In this document: positions 35,822-46,653 of the stretch, one piece after another | Layout: each line of letters opens with the position of its first letter | How positions within the stretch are numbered: the first letter of the stretch is position 1 | Origin: Fulvivirga maritima | GTDB taxonomy: Bacteria > Bacteroidota > Bacteroidia > Cytophagales > Cyclobacteriaceae | NCBI RefSeq assembly: GCF_021389955.1 | Contig: NZ_CP089980.1 | Coordinates: forward strand, 3,219,001-3,283,000 | Reading direction: 5' to 3' | Length of the DNA stretch: 64,000 nucleotides | Notes under the pieces: model-generated | Databases searched by the model: none | Told to the model about the DNA's origin: nothing | The model's input: only the letters and a program-made list of their open reading frames with translations | Position numbers and translations under genes: made by a program

Positions 35822-37498
35822 ATGAAGAATATTATTACCGTATTACTGTGTTTTTTAATTTATGATGGTGCCTTTGCGCAATTTCAGCGCTCCTTCGGCA
35901 CCTCTAAATTAGACGAGGGGTTATCACTTGCTCCTTTAAATGAAAGTGATTCCAAATACTTATTTGCAGGCTACTCTAATGGTTTATTGTTTGGAGGGTA
36001 TGATGCTTATATTACTAAAACCACTCCCACAGGTTCTCAGATGTGGACTACTGTATATGGAGGTGACCTTTCAGATTATTTCACTTCAGTCCGCACCACT
36101 TCATTTTTACAGGAAGAATTAACTTATGTAGCAGCTGGCCAAACGAATAGCTTTGGCGCTCAAGGAGGTGATGCCTGGATTGTAGGCACACGTAGAGAGG
36201 GGCAACCTGTATTTTCTGTACTATATGGTAAAGAAGGCGAAGATATTTTCTATGATATAAAGAATAGCTTTAGAAGAGAGCTTGATGAAAATGGGTACAT
36301 CGCTGTAGGTAGCACTAACAGCTATCGCGATTTTTTTCCGGGAGATAATTTATATGTAGTGAAAACCGATGTTTTCGGAAATCTCCAAAGGGCTGTTGTA
36401 ATAGGAGCCAGAGGCAACCAGGTAGGTTCATGGATAGAGCAAACCAGAGATGGTGGCTATATAATTACAGGCTACACTACTAATTATGAGTGTACTTCCA
36501 GCTCGTTGTTTAAAGGCTCGCAGGATATTTATGTGGTAAAACTACGCGAAGACCTTACCGTTCAATGGACCCAGGCATTTGGCTTTTCCGGTGGCAAAAG
36601 CCCTGTTAGAGGGATAAATGCAGGCACGTGTGTTAAGGAAACGAAAGAAGGCGGTTTTGTAGTTACTGGGTTTACTAATTCTTTCGGCCTTGATAATACA
36701 TATGATGCCTTTTTAATGCTCTTAGGACCAAGAGGAAGTTTCCAATTAATGAAAACATATGGTACTGAATGTGAAAATGAATTGGCCTATTCATTAGAAG
36801 TCGGACCAAATGAAGAGGGTAAGGAATCCATAACGGTAGTAGGAACTAACTATTCAGTGACCTCGCCCACTTATGATGCTATGATGTTTCAAACGGATCC
36901 AGCTCTTAATCTGCTATGGGCGCAGGAGTACGGAGAAGAGGGCAACGATCTGGGCTATGAGCTTACTAAGTATAATGAGAAATGGTTTGCCTTTGTAGGC
37001 TATACATATTCCTATGGTGTAGGAGGTAGTGATGCTTATTTGGTAGAAACCAGCTTGTCGGGTAAAACAGAAACTAGCTGTGAAAGAGAAATTGAGTTGA
37101 TAGAGGTATATCATCAGCCTTGTAATGTGCGTATTGGAAGTGCTGTATTTGTAGATGAGTTTAAGCAATCTGACTTGACTTATGAAAAATATCAGTTTGA
37201 AGAAGAGGGATGTGATCTGAAAAGTGGAGCAGCTATAATTGAGGATGGAGTAGGATCATCAAAAGTATATCCAAATCCTTCAGAGAATTATTTGATGCTG
37301 GAAATACCAGAGGGTTTTAATAGCTCTCAAATTAAAGTTACTAAAATGAAAAACGGAGAAGAGGTAATGGTTGATTACGAATCTGCTGATCCGAAACACC
37401 TAAAGTTAGAAACGATAGGTTTAGAAAAAGGAATTTACATTCTGGAGATAACTACAGAAGAAGGTGAGGTAGTGAAGGCCAAGTTTGTTAAAGAGTAG
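35822..37498 (+). CDS. T9SS type A sorting-domain protein with repeated WD-like/SBBP-like strands
   Basis: A 558-residue secreted protein with a signal peptide (ending AFAQ). Repeated units follow the pattern GG-x-DAY/DAW-I-x-K/T...W-x-x-x-YGG (for example FGGYDAYITKTTPTG, QGGDAWIVGTRREG, SQDIYVVKLRED, GGSDAYLVETSLSG), consistent with a beta-propeller. The C-terminus is a T9SS type A sorting domain (VYPNPSENYLMLEIP, LEKGIYILEIT). It is a second T9SS cargo in the window. Function unknown; surface adhesion or binding is plausible. Confidence 0.85.
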   Translation: MKNIITVLLCFLIYDGAFAQFQRSFGTSKLDEGLSLAPLNESDSKYLFAGYSNGLLFGGYDAYITKTTPTGSQMWTTVYGGDLSDYFTSVRTTSFLQEELTYVAAGQTNSFGAQGGDAWIVGTRREGQPVFSVLYGKEGEDIFYDIKNSFRRELDENGYIAVGSTNSYRDFFPGDNLYVVKTDVFGNLQRAVVIGARGNQVGSWIEQTRDGGYIITGYTTNYECTSSSLFKGSQDIYVVKLREDLTVQWTQAFGFSGGKSPVRGINAGTCVKETKEGGFVVTGFTNSFGLDNTYDAFLMLLGPRGSFQLMKTYGTECENELAYSLEVGPNEEGKESITVVGTNYSVTSPTYDAMMFQTDPALNLLWAQEYGEEGNDLGYELTKYNEKWFAFVGYTYSYGVGGSDAYLVETSLSGKTETSCEREIELIEVYHQPCNVRIGSAVFVDEFKQSDLTYEKYQFEEEGCDLKSGAAIIEDGVGSSKVYPNPSENYLMLEIPEGFNSSQIKVTKMKNGEEVMVDYESADPKHLKLETIGLEKGIYILEITTEEGEVVKAKFVKE

Positions 37499-37530
37499 GG
37501 TTAATTAGTTTTATACGTTGTTAGAAAAGG

Positions 37531-37556
37531 AAAAGCCACCCCTCGGGGTGGCTTTT
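37531..37556. terminator. strong bidirectional terminator
   Basis: AAAAGCCACCCC (37531-37542) faces GGGGTGGCTTTT (37545-37556) across a tight loop. It lies between the convergent T9SS-cargo and lipid-hydroxylase genes, with A and T runs on both sides. Confidence 0.9.
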
Positions 37557-37574
37557 CTGCGTTTATTCAGTCTA

Positions 37575-38222
37575 TTATTTTTGTTTTTCTTTAGGAAGCG
37601 TGCCAAATACAACGTCCCAAAGCAAGGTAGAAACACCAAATGCTTTATCTTCCGGATGTTTGTAATGGTGAAGTAAATGATACTTCCATAATCTTTTTAA
37701 CGGCCCATAATTAGGTGCCTTATATCTGTGTTGTGCATAGTGAAGAGAAATGTAAAGTAGGTATCCTAGTAAAAAGCCGGGGAAGAAAGCCACTGCATTC
37801 TCTCTCAAAATCAGCCAGAAGATGCTGTAAAAACCTGTTAATAGAATTAGAGCAGGTAATGGAGGCATAGCCAGTCTGGTAGGGTCTTTTGGGTATTGAT
37901 GATGTATGCCATGTCCCATGTGCTGGATTCTTCTTAGTACTTTGTTTTCAGTTTTTACATGATAAACATATCTATGTATCCAGTATTCTAAGAAGGTCCA
38001 GATTAACCATCCTGAAAAGAAAATACCTAAAAATTTTAAGACAGGCATTTGAGACAGTCCTAACCAGCAAAATACTAAAATAATAATAGTGTGCATGGTG
38101 ATAGGTACGGCTACATGGGTTCTAGTGAACTTTTCAAGTATACCGCTCTTGAAAAGTTGATCAGTCCCCTCATTTTTCGGTCTTAGGTGCTCAGGTATCT
38201 TGTTAAAGCTGTTCTCTATCAT
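37575..38222 (-). CDS. fatty acid hydroxylase/sterol desaturase family membrane protein
   Basis: A 215-residue integral membrane di-iron enzyme from ATG 38222; TTG 38243 is a weaker start. Histidine motifs are HRYVYH, HMGHGIHHQYP, HYAQH and HLLHHYKH, with four hydrophobic helices between. In Bacteroidota such enzymes can 2-hydroxylate fatty acids of sphingolipids or ornithine lipids, but the substrate is not visible here. Confidence 0.88.
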   Translation of the reverse strand: MIENSFNKIPEHLRPKNEGTDQLFKSGILEKFTRTHVAVPITMHTIIILVFCWLGLSQMPVLKFLGIFFSGWLIWTFLEYWIHRYVYHVKTENKVLRRIQHMGHGIHHQYPKDPTRLAMPPLPALILLTGFYSIFWLILRENAVAFFPGFLLGYLLYISLHYAQHRYKAPNYGPLKRLWKYHLLHHYKHPEDKAFGVSTLLWDVVFGTLPKEKQK

Positions 38223-38356
38223 AGTGTAAAGAAACGCCTGCAAAATATATGAGGGAATGACAAAAGTCAGTTTTTAAGTGGATGTTTGTCAGCCTATAAA
38301 AGTTTGTATTATTCTTGGTAAGAGCTGCTGTGGGGAGAAGATAGTAGTGATGAGTA

Positions 38357-38396
38357 TTCACCATCCAAGTTATAAAAAATGACCTTGGATGGTGAA
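38357..38396. repeat. long hairpin between lipid-hydroxylase and FKBP genes
   Basis: A 13-bp perfect inverted repeat (TTCACCATCCAAG, 38357-38369; CTTGGATGGTGAA, 38384-38396) has a 14-base AT-rich loop. It is just past the stop of the minus-strand FKBP gene, but the T-run on that strand lies before and within the hairpin, not after it. It could be an mRNA-stabilising 3' structure or an imperfect terminator. Confidence 0.55.
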
Positions 38397-38405
38397 AAAA
38401 TATTA

Positions 38406-39266
38406 TTAGTTAATGCTTTCCAGGTCTATTGTGAAAATAAGAGTAGAGTATGGGGCTATGGTACCAGCTCCACTACGACCATAAGCATATTCTGAAGGTA
38501 AAAACATAGTGATGGTACCGCCTTCACTAACGTAAGGCATAAGCACTTGCCAACCTTCGATAAGGTTGCTCAAAGAAAAGGTGGTACTAGAGCCGCTATC
38601 AAAGGTTTCTCCACTAAGGAAAGTGCCTTCATAATTTACCGTTACATTGCTTGATGATGTGGGGAAGTCTCCATTACCTTCTTCTTCAATGATATATCTT
38701 AACCCGGTTTCTTCATCTACTTCAGCAGTTAGATTATTATCTTCTAAATACTGGCTTATTACCATTTGTTCGTAATCAAAAGAAGATTGGGTTCCTCTGA
38801 TGTTAACGTCTAACCTCATAGGAGTATTGGCAGGTAAATCGCCATCAAAAGCTACGTTAGATCCGTATCCATAGTATGAGGGAATGAACATAGTAACATC
38901 GCTACCTACAGAGAAATAAGGAGCTAAGATGTAATAACCTGCTATCCAGGTGTTCACTCTTATATAAATGCTATCTTCTTCGTAAAAGGTGTTTCCATTT
39001 AATAATGTGCCAGTAATGTCTACCAAGGTAACATCATCACCAGCTACTCGCTCTCCGTTTCCGGTTTGGTTAACAATATATTTCAACCTGGCATCAGTGG
39101 TATCGGTCTGTGCGTTTAAGCCATTTTCTTGAAGATAGGCCTCTATTTCTTCTTGTTCCTGATTGTATTGATCAGCGGCATTGAAAGACTCATCATCGTC
39201 ATTACAGCCTGCCAGAAAAAGACTGGAGATGAGAGCAGTGGATAATAGTATGGATTTAAGTTTCAT
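38406..39266 (-). CDS. double-domain FKBP-type peptidyl-prolyl isomerase lipoprotein
   Basis: A 286-residue lipoprotein with lipobox FLAGC followed by NDDDESF, an acidic surface-export-like stretch. The second FKBP domain (about 190-286) is complete: VNYEGTFLSGETFDSG, LIEGWQVLMPYVSEGG, FLPSEYAYG and LIFTIDLESI. The first (about 55-160) keeps the fold (VDITGTLLNGNTFYEED, MFIPSYYGYG) but lacks the FD and GW residues of the active site, so it is probably inactive. It likely acts as an envelope foldase. Confidence 0.9.
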   Translation of the reverse strand: MKLKSILLSTALISSLFLAGCNDDDESFNAADQYNQEQEEIEAYLQENGLNAQTDTTDARLKYIVNQTGNGERVAGDDVTLVDITGTLLNGNTFYEEDSIYIRVNTWIAGYYILAPYFSVGSDVTMFIPSYYGYGSNVAFDGDLPANTPMRLDVNIRGTQSSFDYEQMVISQYLEDNNLTAEVDEETGLRYIIEEEGNGDFPTSSSNVTVNYEGTFLSGETFDSGSSTTFSLSNLIEGWQVLMPYVSEGGTITMFLPSEYAYGRSGAGTIAPYSTLIFTIDLESIN

Positions 39267-39374
39267 ATGTATTTAAGAAATGATTGTATTTGCTTGAAGA
39301 TAAAAAACGATCTAATATGCAATTTTGCACAAATTAACGGAATAAATAGCCTTAGAGTTTACACTTTAAGTGTT

Positions 39375-39938
39375 TTAATGGTTCCAATCCCAACCAATGA
39401 TGTGCCATTCATCAGTTACATCTTTAAAGGTATGTATGGTTTTGAACCCTACTTTTTCATGTGCCCTGATGGACCTGGGATTGCTGGAAGAAACCTCCGT
39501 TAGGCAAATGTCATATTTATGCGAGTAGCTTTCTTTTTGCTTACTATAAAGGCTCTGAAATACTCCCATACCTCTATGAGTTTTGGCTACACAGACCTGT
39601 CCCATCACATAATAATTACTTTCACTAAGCTTTTTATTCTTGTAAGTGATGTCTTCAAAAGCTTCAAACATGGGCGTGAGTACTGGTAGCAGGTATTTAA
39701 AATCTTTAACCATTACCAGAGCATACCCTACCACTTTGCCAGAATCATCTAACGCTATTACCTGTGGGGCTTTTTCGTTCATTTGCCTCAGGATGGGGAG
39801 GGTGTGCTTCACAGTGACGAAACCTTCAGTGTTCTTTATTTCTGAACTAATATTTGCCAGATGATTTTCTCTTTGAAGTTCAAGAATGCCTAGCAAGTCC
39901 TCATCACTGTTGGCCAGTTTTGTAGTTATTGGTGTCAA
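39375..39938 (-). CDS. GNAT-family N-acetyltransferase
   Basis: A 187-residue protein with the acetyl-CoA motif QVCVAKTHRGMGVFQSLY and the C-terminal SSNPRSIRAHEKVGFK. The start is TTG 39938, because an in-frame TGA immediately precedes it; the ATG at 39942 is out of frame. The substrate is unknown. It lies 40 bases after the stop-to-start gap of the upstream DUF5694 gene and may share its transcript. Confidence 0.87.
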   Translation of the reverse strand: MTPITTKLANSDEDLLGILELQRENHLANISSEIKNTEGFVTVKHTLPILRQMNEKAPQVIALDDSGKVVGYALVMVKDFKYLLPVLTPMFEAFEDITYKNKKLSESNYYVMGQVCVAKTHRGMGVFQSLYSKQKESYSHKYDICLTEVSSSNPRSIRAHEKVGFKTIHTFKDVTDEWHIIGWDWNH

Positions 39939-39978
39939 TCATTTATGGGTTGGTTTAATCTAATTTAAATCAATATGA

Positions 39979-40845
39979 CTATTTAAGGTAATTAAGAGGA
40001 GAAATTATTTCATAATTAGGATTGTCTTCAAACAAATCTATTAAGGCACCCACATGAGCCTGACCGATTACAATAAGAATTTTCTCTTTGTTATTATTGA
40101 GCTGAGCATTGAGGATGTTAGAATAAATTTTCAGGTTTCTATTGTAAAATAACGTAATGTATTCGGCTCCTATATACTTATTGTCAACCTTCCCAAGGTC
40201 TACAGTATTTACCATTCCTTCCGCAAAAGATCCATTGACCACATAAGCAGGTATATTGAATATCAGATGATGAGTGAGGTCAATAAATTGGGGTTGGTTC
40301 ATGGTTTTTATATAGTCATATAAAGACATATCGCCAGCTAACATTCCTTGTCGCATAGGGCGGGCAGTTTGTTGTAATTCCTTGAGCTGGTTTTTGAAGA
40401 TTTCAATATTGTCCCCGTTTTGTAGCAGCCCTTGCGAAGTGGAGTTGTCATTGTCTATGGCATAAATTCTATCATGGTTAAGCCATTTTCCTAGCCGATA
40501 TCCTATTTGAAAAGCTTCGCCTCGTCCATATTCAAAGTCTTTTAATTGGCTTTTACCAGAAAGGTAGGTCTGATAAAGGCTGTCTTCATGGGCTTGTTTT
40601 TTAGGATCAACTTCTATTCCTATCATATCAGGAGCGTATGATTTTAATGCTTCAGCTAATCGTATTATTTCTTTCTGATTTTTATCGCTTAGCACGTCGG
40701 AGGCTTCAGTACCATTATATATTTGATTGAGATGATCAAAGCCAATAAACATGATTTGTGTTTTTGTTGATGATTGACCGTGGCTGTTTGAAATGGTTAA
40801 GAGGGAGGCGGCTACATAAAGAAATACAAGTACAAATATTTTCAT
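39979..40845 (-). CDS. DUF5694 protein, secreted
   Basis: A 288-residue protein with a signal peptide ending in NSHGQ. The family-like segment is MFIGFDHLNQIYNG, SDVLSDKNQKEIIRLAEAL and APDMIGIEVDPKKQ, with the late VIGQAHVGALIDLFE. This arrangement of a buried His near each end is TraB-like. No catalytic activity is established. Likely periplasmic. Confidence 0.75.
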   Translation of the reverse strand: MKIFVLVFLYVAASLLTISNSHGQSSTKTQIMFIGFDHLNQIYNGTEASDVLSDKNQKEIIRLAEALKSYAPDMIGIEVDPKKQAHEDSLYQTYLSGKSQLKDFEYGRGEAFQIGYRLGKWLNHDRIYAIDNDNSTSQGLLQNGDNIEIFKNQLKELQQTARPMRQGMLAGDMSLYDYIKTMNQPQFIDLTHHLIFNIPAYVVNGSFAEGMVNTVDLGKVDNKYIGAEYITLFYNRNLKIYSNILNAQLNNNKEKILIVIGQAHVGALIDLFEDNPNYEIISPLNYLK

Positions 40846-41022
40846 AATTAGATTTTTGAGTAATCCATTAAAATAGGTAATAATTATCTTTTTATAATAA
40901 AAAATATTGAATAATATGAGGTGTGGGATGTATTTAATATTCGATTTATTTTTTATATGATAAAGTTGGTTACTTGAAAATGCTGCTACTTATAAACTCT
41001 GTAAATACTAAACAATGTTAAT

Positions 41023-41931
41023 ATGAAGACAAGATTACTAATATGTGGGTTATTGTTTATTACTGGTATAAGCCTCGCGCAAAAGTATAAGGTGAAGAAA
41101 GATGTTCTTTACAAAGACAAAGTAGTGATGGGAAAAGTGACTGGTAAAGTAAAAGAGTTTACGGTTTTTGATAATAATGATGCGCCTATATTGCGTGCTA
41201 ATCAGGGCTATTTTAAGGGCAGGATTCCGGGTCAAAAAGATATTTTATGGATGGATCTTGAATTTCCCGCTTTAGACAAGAAGGTAAGGATCAATAGTAT
41301 GACGTATTGGAGTGTGAAGCATTTCTTAAATGTAGAATTGTTTGGCAAGGGAGTACACCTGTATGATGATGGTTTTAATACGAACGACATTGACACTTTT
41401 GTAGATGTAGCTGAAACAGTGCGAAAAGATACCATGGAGGTGGTTGAAGTGCTTAATTATTACAATGTAGCGTTGTCTAAATTAGGAATACCTAAAAAGC
41501 CAGACGCCTCTTTGTATTTTGAGAAAATCTATAATTCCAGGAACTATTGGATTTATCAAATCTATAGGAATGAAGATGATGAGGAAGATGAGAAGAGATC
41601 CATCAAGATAGGTAAAATGGAGTTCTCAGGAGTAGAAGATCGTTCTATTGGCAGTTCCACAGGAAGAGGTAAAAAAGTAAATGAAATGAAAATTTACCGA
41701 AAATTAATAGCTGAAGTAACAGGACCAGATTCTAAGTATTTAGAGTATACCGATGGAAATTTTTTGTTGGCAGCCACTATTGATTTAAATGATGCATTAG
41801 GTGAGCTTTATTTGTATCAAAATGGGGAATATATGTCGAGAATGAAATATGAGGTAGAAACGCGTGATAAATCTGAAGGAACTATAGGTAAATCAGTAGC
41901 TAATTGGATGTTTAGCCATGGTTATTTGTAA
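41023..41931 (+). CDS. hypothetical secreted protein
   Basis: A 302-residue protein with a signal peptide ending in SLAQ. The N-terminal half is beta-rich (KYKVKKDVLYKDKVVMGKV, then FTVFDNNDAPILRAN). An acidic patch EDDEEDEKR lies at about 185-193. I recognise no domain. Periplasmic location is expected. It stands alone between a divergent DUF5694 gene and a convergent small membrane gene. Confidence 0.7.
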   Translation: MKTRLLICGLLFITGISLAQKYKVKKDVLYKDKVVMGKVTGKVKEFTVFDNNDAPILRANQGYFKGRIPGQKDILWMDLEFPALDKKVRINSMTYWSVKHFLNVELFGKGVHLYDDGFNTNDIDTFVDVAETVRKDTMEVVEVLNYYNVALSKLGIPKKPDASLYFEKIYNSRNYWIYQIYRNEDDEEDEKRSIKIGKMEFSGVEDRSIGSSTGRGKKVNEMKIYRKLIAEVTGPDSKYLEYTDGNFLLAATIDLNDALGELYLYQNGEYMSRMKYEVETRDKSEGTIGKSVANWMFSHGYL

Positions 41932-41960
41932 TACGGAGTATAATTATAAAAGAATAATAG

Positions 41961-42155
41961 TCATCTGTTTTTTAGTAAACTCACAACCAAGATTACAATA
42001 ATGAGTGGAATAAATATCAGAGCTATTAGTCCTGTGATCCAGTTATCAGTTTTATGATCGTCGCTTATATAATGCGATGGAGATCTAAAAGCAGGATCAA
42101 TAAGGCTGTTAATAATTGCTCCTAATGAAAGTATCATTCGGTTTATTCTGGACAT
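41961..42155 (-). CDS. small membrane protein, unknown function
   Basis: A 64-residue protein from ATG 42155 with one strong C-terminal membrane helix (WITGLIALIFIPLIIVILVV) and a basic end SLLKNR. It fits the space between the flanking genes and has plausible topology, but nothing else supports it. Confidence 0.5.
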   Translation of the reverse strand: MSRINRMILSLGAIINSLIDPAFRSPSHYISDDHKTDNWITGLIALIFIPLIIVILVVSLLKNR

Positions 42156-42246
42156 GTAGCTATTTTTTAACTGTACGATGCTGAGGTTGTTTAGTGTATG
42201 AACCCTTCCTAAGATAATTAAGAAGGCAATTTAAAAATATACTACA

Positions 42247-42726
42247 ATGAATAACCAAATTGAATCATTAATAGAGCAGGTTTCTTCTCTTTTAAAAGGA
42301 GGAAACGCCCATGTTACCTTAGAACGGGCAGTGGCTGATTTGCCTGCAGATTATCGGGGTAAAAGACCAGACGGACTGCCATATAGTGTGTGGGAGCTGG
42401 TGGAGCATATGCGATTAGCACAGGCAGATATTCTTGATTTTTCAACAAATGCCAATTATGAAACCTGGAATTGGCCAGATGATTACTGGCCTGCTGATGA
42501 GGCACCGGCCAGTGAAGAAGAGTGGCAAAATTCTCTAACTCAGATCAAAGAGGACAGAGATAAATATATAGCCCTTATTTCAGATCCTAAAGCTGATTTA
42601 TATGCCCCGTTTGAACATGGAGATGGACAAAATCTTCTCAGAGAAGCATTACTGATAGCTGATCATAATAGCTATCATGTAGGCCAAATTATAGTGGTTA
42701 GAAGGCTGCTGGGGCAGTGGAATTAG
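42247..42726 (+). CDS. DinB-family protein
   Basis: A 159-residue four-helix-bundle protein with metal-ligand histidines at H54 (ELVEHMRLAQADI) and in ADHNSYHVGQI near the C-terminus, as in DinB/YfiT-like putative metalloenzymes. A tryptophan-rich stretch NWPDDYWPAD is typical of Bacteroidota members. The reaction is unknown; thiol-dependent transferases are relatives. Confidence 0.88.
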   Translation: MNNQIESLIEQVSSLLKGGNAHVTLERAVADLPADYRGKRPDGLPYSVWELVEHMRLAQADILDFSTNANYETWNWPDDYWPADEAPASEEEWQNSLTQIKEDRDKYIALISDPKADLYAPFEHGDGQNLLREALLIADHNSYHVGQIIVVRRLLGQWN

Positions 42727-42742
42727 CAGGAAAGAGTTTTAT

Positions 42743-42779
42743 AGTATTGAGATTTTGCGGAATGTGAAATCTCAATACT
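42743..42779. terminator. bidirectional terminator between DinB and folA genes
   Basis: A 13-bp stem (AGTATTGAGATTT, 42743-42755; complement at 42767-42779) has an 11-base loop. It lies between convergent genes. Confidence 0.75.
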
Positions 42780-42787
42780 TACTCAAT

Positions 42788-43288
42788 TTATTCTTTTACA
42801 TAGGTCACAAAGTCAAAGCTATATTCGTGCTTCTCATCCTTTTCATGAGGAATTCTTTCTTTTTCTTTCCATTCCAGCTTGTTGAACGTCGGGAAAAAGG
42901 CATCTCCGTCAAACGAAGCATGAATTTCGGTGAGGTACATCACATCAGCGTGTTCAAGGCCTAGCTCATATATTTGTCCACCTCCTATAATAAATACCTC
43001 TGGCTCGTTATTTTTTCGGGCTATGGCCAGAGCGTCTTCCAGTGAATGAACTATTTCGACTCCTTCAGCTGTCCATTCGTTATTTTTAGTCATAACAATA
43101 TTGGTGCGCTTAGGCAAAGGTCGATATTTTTCAGGGATAGACTCAAAATTTTTCCTTCCCATAATAACATGGTGTCCAGACGTCTTTTCCATGAAAAAAC
43201 GCATATCATCGGGTAAATCCCAAACCATGTCATTGTCTTTTCCTATCACAAAATTTTCGGCTATAGCCGCTATCATAGATATTTTCAT
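42788..43288 (-). CDS. folA: dihydrofolate reductase
   Basis: A 166-residue enzyme reducing dihydrofolate with NADPH. Family landmarks are [23 protein letters not shown] (the Met20 loop with the catalytic Asp), [35 protein letters not shown] and a C-terminal YSFDFVTY. It lies next to fmt, which uses formyl-tetrahydrofolate. This pairing suggests folate and one-carbon grouping. Confidence 0.95.
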   Translation of the reverse strand: MKISMIAAIAENFVIGKDNDMVWDLPDDMRFFMEKTSGHHVIMGRKNFESIPEKYRPLPKRTNIVMTKNNEWTAEGVEIVHSLEDALAIARKNNEPEVFIIGGGQIYELGLEHADVMYLTEIHASFDGDAFFPTFNKLEWKEKERIPHEKDEKHEYSFDFVTYVKE

Positions 43289-43378
43289 TCGCTTATTTAA
43301 TTCTTAAAAAGTATTAAAAAATATGTTGTGCGTGGCACAAGTGCCTAATGAGAAACTCATTTTTCCAGCTCAGGGTTA

Positions 43379-44308
43379 TTAATTTACCTGATTTCCTCTT
43401 AAAAAATCTTCAATGTTCATTCTTCTTTTACCTTGTATCTGAAGCTCTTTTACATTGATGGCGCCATCTTCAGTTCTAAAACGAAGATACGTTTTATTAT
43501 CACTATCATAGTCTCCTGGCGCTAAGGATTTCAGTTTCTCGTCTAGAGGAGCCTTTTCTACAATAAAAACTTTCAGGTTTTTGCCTAAGATTTCTGTCCA
43601 GGCAGCAGGGTAAGGAGAGAGGCCGCGGATAAAGTCATACACCATGTCTGTTGGCTGATTCCATTTTATCTCGCAGGTTTCTCTAAATATTTTTGGGGCT
43701 GATTTTAATTCCTGGCTTTCATCCTGATCTATTTGAGGGTAGCTTTCACTTTGAATAGCTTCTACGGTTTTTAGCACTAATTTAGAGCCCAGCTGCATTA
43801 AGCGTTCATACAGGTCTCCTACGGTGTCAGACTCATGAATAGGTTCTTTTTCCTGAAAAATGATTTTACCGGTATCAATTTCATGCTGAAGAAAGAAGGT
43901 GCTCACTCCGGTTTCTTTTTCACCATTTATAATAGCCCAGTTGATAGGAGCTGCTCCTCTATACTGTGGTAGTAATGAGGCGTGCAGATTAAAAGTGCCT
44001 ATTTCAGGCATATTCCATACTATTTCTGGCAGCATACGGAAGGCTACTACTATTTGTAGGTTAGCATTGTAACTTTTTAGCTCTTCTATAAACTCAGGAG
44101 CTTTAAGGTTGGTAGGCTGTAGTACGGGTATATTATGTTTTACCGCACAGTCTTTAACAGGGGAGGTAGTCATTTTTTGACCTCTGCCTTTTGGCTTGTC
44201 TGGGGCAGTAATAACAGCTACCACGTTAAACTGATGCTCTACTAAAATTTCAAGTGAAGGCACGGCAAATTCGGGCGTACCCATATATATTATTCTAAGG
44301 TCTTTCAT
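43379..44308 (-). CDS. fmt: methionyl-tRNA formyltransferase
   Basis: A 309-residue enzyme that formylates initiator Met-tRNA with 10-formyl-tetrahydrofolate. It has MGTPEFAVPSL at the start, the loop KGRGQKMTTSPVK, the catalytic N-H-D set in FNLHASLLPQYRGAAPINWAI and HEIDTGKI, and a C-terminal OB-like domain (IRGLSPYPAAWTEI). Length is usual for the family. It lies upstream of folA on the same strand. Confidence 0.95.
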   Translation of the reverse strand: MKDLRIIYMGTPEFAVPSLEILVEHQFNVVAVITAPDKPKGRGQKMTTSPVKDCAVKHNIPVLQPTNLKAPEFIEELKSYNANLQIVVAFRMLPEIVWNMPEIGTFNLHASLLPQYRGAAPINWAIINGEKETGVSTFFLQHEIDTGKIIFQEKEPIHESDTVGDLYERLMQLGSKLVLKTVEAIQSESYPQIDQDESQELKSAPKIFRETCEIKWNQPTDMVYDFIRGLSPYPAAWTEILGKNLKVFIVEKAPLDEKLKSLAPGDYDSDNKTYLRFRTEDGAINVKELQIQGKRRMNIEDFLRGNQVN

Positions 44309-44575
44309 GTGCTGTATTATTTATGAAGAGCAAGTGTATACCGACTTTCCTGCTCTGAATAAAGGCTTTTGATTAAATGGTTGTTTTTTGCAAAGCAATG
44401 GCTAATGTCTTTTAGTCAAGGTTTAAGCCAAAATATCTGCAAAGATTTGCTCTTCAGGTGGTCTTTCCAAGGAGCTATACATAAATTTCCTTGTAATCCT
44501 TTGGTATTAGTAGTACATGCTAATGATTTAATTACTTTCTTTGCAGTTTGTTTTAGGCCATAAATAAACTATTAA

Positions 44576-46195
<1,620 letters not shown>

Positions 46196-46216
46196 TAAAA
46201 ATTTAAAATAATAAAT

Positions 46217-46243
46217 AAAAAGGCCTCGGAAGAGGCCTTTTTT
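46217..46243 (+). terminator. rho-independent terminator of the ABC-F gene
   Basis: GGCCTC (46222-46227) and GAGGCC (46232-46237) close a GGAA tetraloop, with an A-run before and TTTTTT after. Confidence 0.92.
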
Positions 46244-46265
46244 GTTTTACATTATAATCAAAATT

Positions 46266-46607
46266 ATGATTGACCTTGCAGGATTAGAAACTATAGAATT
46301 TCACGATGCACCGGTAGGAAGGATTGACTACAATGAAGAGCCTCTTGGAAATATTGAGATTGAAATTTTTCAATGGAATGAGGAGGTTAATGATTATATC
46401 ATTATTCTTTTGGTTTTTGGGGAGCTTAGTAGGGTAATGCCTCAATCCATTTCATGCAAGGAGAACGATGAGTTAGAAGTCTATTCGTTTGATTATTATG
46501 TGGAAGATGAGCTTTTTTATGGGGAATTCACCTTTCTTCATGGTATAGGAGAACATAGCAGTACCTTGGAATTGGTTTGTAAGTCTGTGGTCATAGAATT
46601 CAAATAA
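46266..46607 (+). CDS. hypothetical protein
   Basis: A 113-residue acidic protein from ATG 46266; an upstream TTG would overlap the terminator T-run. It is beta-rich (LETIEFHDAPVGRIDY, EIEIFQWNEEVNDYIIILLVFGEL), with no signal peptide. Size and acidity are like small immunity proteins, but I recognise no family. It sits at the left edge of the accessory patch. Confidence 0.6.
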   Translation: MIDLAGLETIEFHDAPVGRIDYNEEPLGNIEIEIFQWNEEVNDYIIILLVFGELSRVMPQSISCKENDELEVYSFDYYVEDELFYGEFTFLHGIGEHSSTLELVCKSVVIEFK

Positions 46608-46634
46608 TTGAATTTGATTATGTAATAAAAAATC

Positions 46635-46644
46635 AGGGAGGAAG
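46635..46644 (+). promoter_or_regulatory. Shine-Dalgarno-like site deciding a TTG start
   Basis: AGGGAGGAAG ends 9 bases before TTG 46654. Good Shine-Dalgarno matches are rare in this window, so this one supports the TTG as the true start of the lysozyme gene. Confidence 0.5.
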
Positions 46645-46653
46645 TTTAAATAA

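Noticed and set aside
37575-38243. TTG 38243 as start of the lipid hydroxylase
   Set aside because: ATG 38222 gives a usual N-terminus and the extra seven residues have no support.
44369-44563. A 64-codon plus-strand frame between fmt and the ABC-F gene
   Set aside because: Composition rich in Phe, Trp and Cys, no ribosome-binding site and no domain; it looks like chance in AT-rich intergenic sequence.
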